13,894 nt of DNA from SIG440 sp045596485 (GTDB lineage Bacteria > Bacillota > Clostridia > Monoglobales > Monoglobaceae): contig JAZOCL010000105.1 in the NCBI GenBank assembly GCA_045596485.1, positions 1-13,894 on the forward strand. The letters run 5' to 3'. Positions 12,919 to 13,894 of the stretch are shown here, in pieces. The notes beneath the pieces are model-generated. The model was not told the DNA's origin. It saw only the letters and a list, made by a program, of their open reading frames with translations, and searched no databases. Within the stretch, counting starts at the first letter, position 1. Every line of letters begins with the position of its first letter. Both the position numbers and the translations under genes were made by a program.

Positions 12919-13203
12919 ATGAACATCAAACCATTGGCAGACAGAGTTGTTATAAAGATGGTAGAAGCTGAAGAAACAACAAAGAGCGGCATTATTCTGG
13001 CAGGCTCCGCAAAGGAAAAGCCCGAGGTTGCCGAAATTGTTGCCGTCGGTCCCGGCGGTGTTGTTGACGGCAAAGAGGTTAAAATGGAGCTCAAGGTCGG
13101 CGACAAGGTATTAATCAGCAAGTATGCAGGTACAGAGGTTAAGCTCGACGGCGTGGAATACACAATTCTCCGTCAAAGCGACGTTCTTGCTATCATTGAC
13201 TAA
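12919..13203 (+). CDS. groES: GroES, 10-kDa co-chaperonin
   Basis: A 94-residue cytosolic co-chaperonin that forms the heptameric lid on GroEL. The sequence opens NIKPLADRVVIKMVEAEETTKSGIILAGSAKEKP: the K-P-L-x-D-R-V strand and the mobile loop ending in the hydrophobic S-G-I-I-L contact with GroEL. Then come VAVGPG and the C-terminal KYAGTEVKLDGVEYTILRQSDVLAI. Normal length. AAGGAGG lies 9 nt before ATG. First gene of the CIRCE-controlled operon. Confidence 0.98.
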   Translation: MNIKPLADRVVIKMVEAEETTKSGIILAGSAKEKPEVAEIVAVGPGGVVDGKEVKMELKVGDKVLISKYAGTEVKLDGVEYTILRQSDVLAIID

Positions 13204-13224
13204 TTTTTCAGGAGGTAATTCAAA

Positions 13225-13894
13225 ATGGCAAAACAGATTTTATTCGGCGAAGAAGCCAGACACGCTCTGGAAAAGGGCGTAAATCAGCTCGCCAACACAG
13301 TAAAGGTTACACTTGGTCCCAAGGGCAGAAATGTTGTTCTTGAGAAGAAATTCGGCGCACCCCTCATTACAAATGACGGTGTTACAATCGCAAAGGAAAT
13401 TGAGCTTGAGGATCCCTTTGAAAATATGGGTGCACAGCTCGTTAAAGAGGTTGCATCAAAGACAAACGACATTGCAGGTGACGGTACAACAACAGCTACT
13501 CTTCTCGCTCAGGCACTTGTTCGCGAAGGTCTTAAGAACGTTACTGCAGGCGCAAACCCCATGATTGTAAGAAAGGGTATTGCATCAGCTGTTGCTGTTG
13601 CTGTTGACGAGGTTATCAAAAACAGCAAAAAGGTAGGCGGCCGTGAGGATATTGCAAGAGTTGCTGCTGTTTCTGCTGCAGACGAAGCAATCGGTGAGCT
13701 GATTGCTGACGCTATGGAAAAGGTTACAAGCGACGGTGTTATTACTGTTGAAGAATCAAAGACTGCCGAAACATATTCAGAGGTTGTTGAGGGTATGCAG
13801 TTTGACCGCGGTTACATCTCTCCCTATATGGTAACCGATACTGATAAGATGGAAGCTGTCATCGACGATCCCTTCATCCTTATCACAGATAAGA
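13225..13894 (+). CDS. groEL: GroEL, 60-kDa chaperonin, partial (C-terminus beyond right edge)
   Basis: The first 223 codons of the chaperonin that folds proteins inside a double heptameric ring with GroES. Visible: MAKQILFGEEAR at the start, the nucleotide-binding VTLGPKGRNVVL and ITNDGVTIAKEIELEDPFENMGAQ, the ATPase loop DIAGDGTTTAT with the conserved aspartate at 87, then the start of the intermediate and apical domains (GVITVEESKT, FDRGYISPYMVTD). No frameshift is seen up to the edge. AGGAGG precedes ATG; the gap from groES is 21 nt. Confidence 0.98.
   Translation, partial: MAKQILFGEEARHALEKGVNQLANTVKVTLGPKGRNVVLEKKFGAPLITNDGVTIAKEIELEDPFENMGAQLVKEVASKTNDIAGDGTTTATLLAQALVREGLKNVTAGANPMIVRKGIASAVAVAVDEVIKNSKKVGGREDIARVAAVSAADEAIGELIADAMEKVTSDGVITVEESKTAETYSEVVEGMQFDRGYISPYMVTDTDKMEAVIDDPFILITDK

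Overview
The window looks like the chromosome of an anaerobic, low-to-moderate GC Clostridia-type Firmicute, perhaps Oscillospirales/Ruminococcaceae-like. This rests on the gene families (a SigG sporulation sigma relative, CarD next to ispDF, DUF896, the DUF711/ACT pair, a CIRCE-controlled groESL) and on strong Shine-Dalgarno sites, GTG/TTG starts and 17-bp-spaced sigma-A promoters. I cannot name a species. Most of the content is housekeeping. No transposase, integrase, phage gene or CRISPR array is visible.

Left part, minus strand (1-6761). Reading leftward from 6761: an ACT-domain protein and a DUF711 protein form a two-gene operon from their own promoter. A DUF896 small protein follows, then an ECF sigma factor translationally coupled to a one-pass membrane protein that is probably its anti-sigma or sensor, closed by a strong terminator. 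Next is a DMT/EamA transporter with its own promoter. Its 3' end runs directly into the C-terminal two thirds of sigG, which has lost the part encoding sigma regions 2.1-2.3. After the sigG terminator come a tRNA-Leu(UAG) gene with its own promoter and terminator, and then a cadmium/zinc resistance operon: a CadC-like ArsR repressor with operator, a free-standing metal-binding (HMA) protein, and a P1B ATPase that runs off the left edge.

Right part, plus strand (6920-13894). A divergent promoter region separates the halves. Rightward: ygiQ (radical SAM), folD (one-carbon folate metabolism), radA (recombination and repair), carD (transcription regulator), then ispD and ispF (two non-adjacent steps of the MEP isoprenoid pathway). 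The short gaps suggest one long operon. An intergenic region of 187 bp holds a ladder of 10-bp-phased repeats, a sigma-A promoter and a CIRCE operator, followed by groES and the start of groEL, which runs off the right edge.

I do not see a clearly new multi-gene system. The most interesting points are the truncated sigG placed behind a vegetative promoter, the helically phased decamers upstream of groESL, the 122-nt out-of-frame ygiQ/folD overlap, the uncharacterised ECF sigma/membrane-sensor pair, and the metal operon in which the ATPase's metal-binding domain is a separate gene. Several starts given here differ from the longest open frame, and the reason is stated in each entry.
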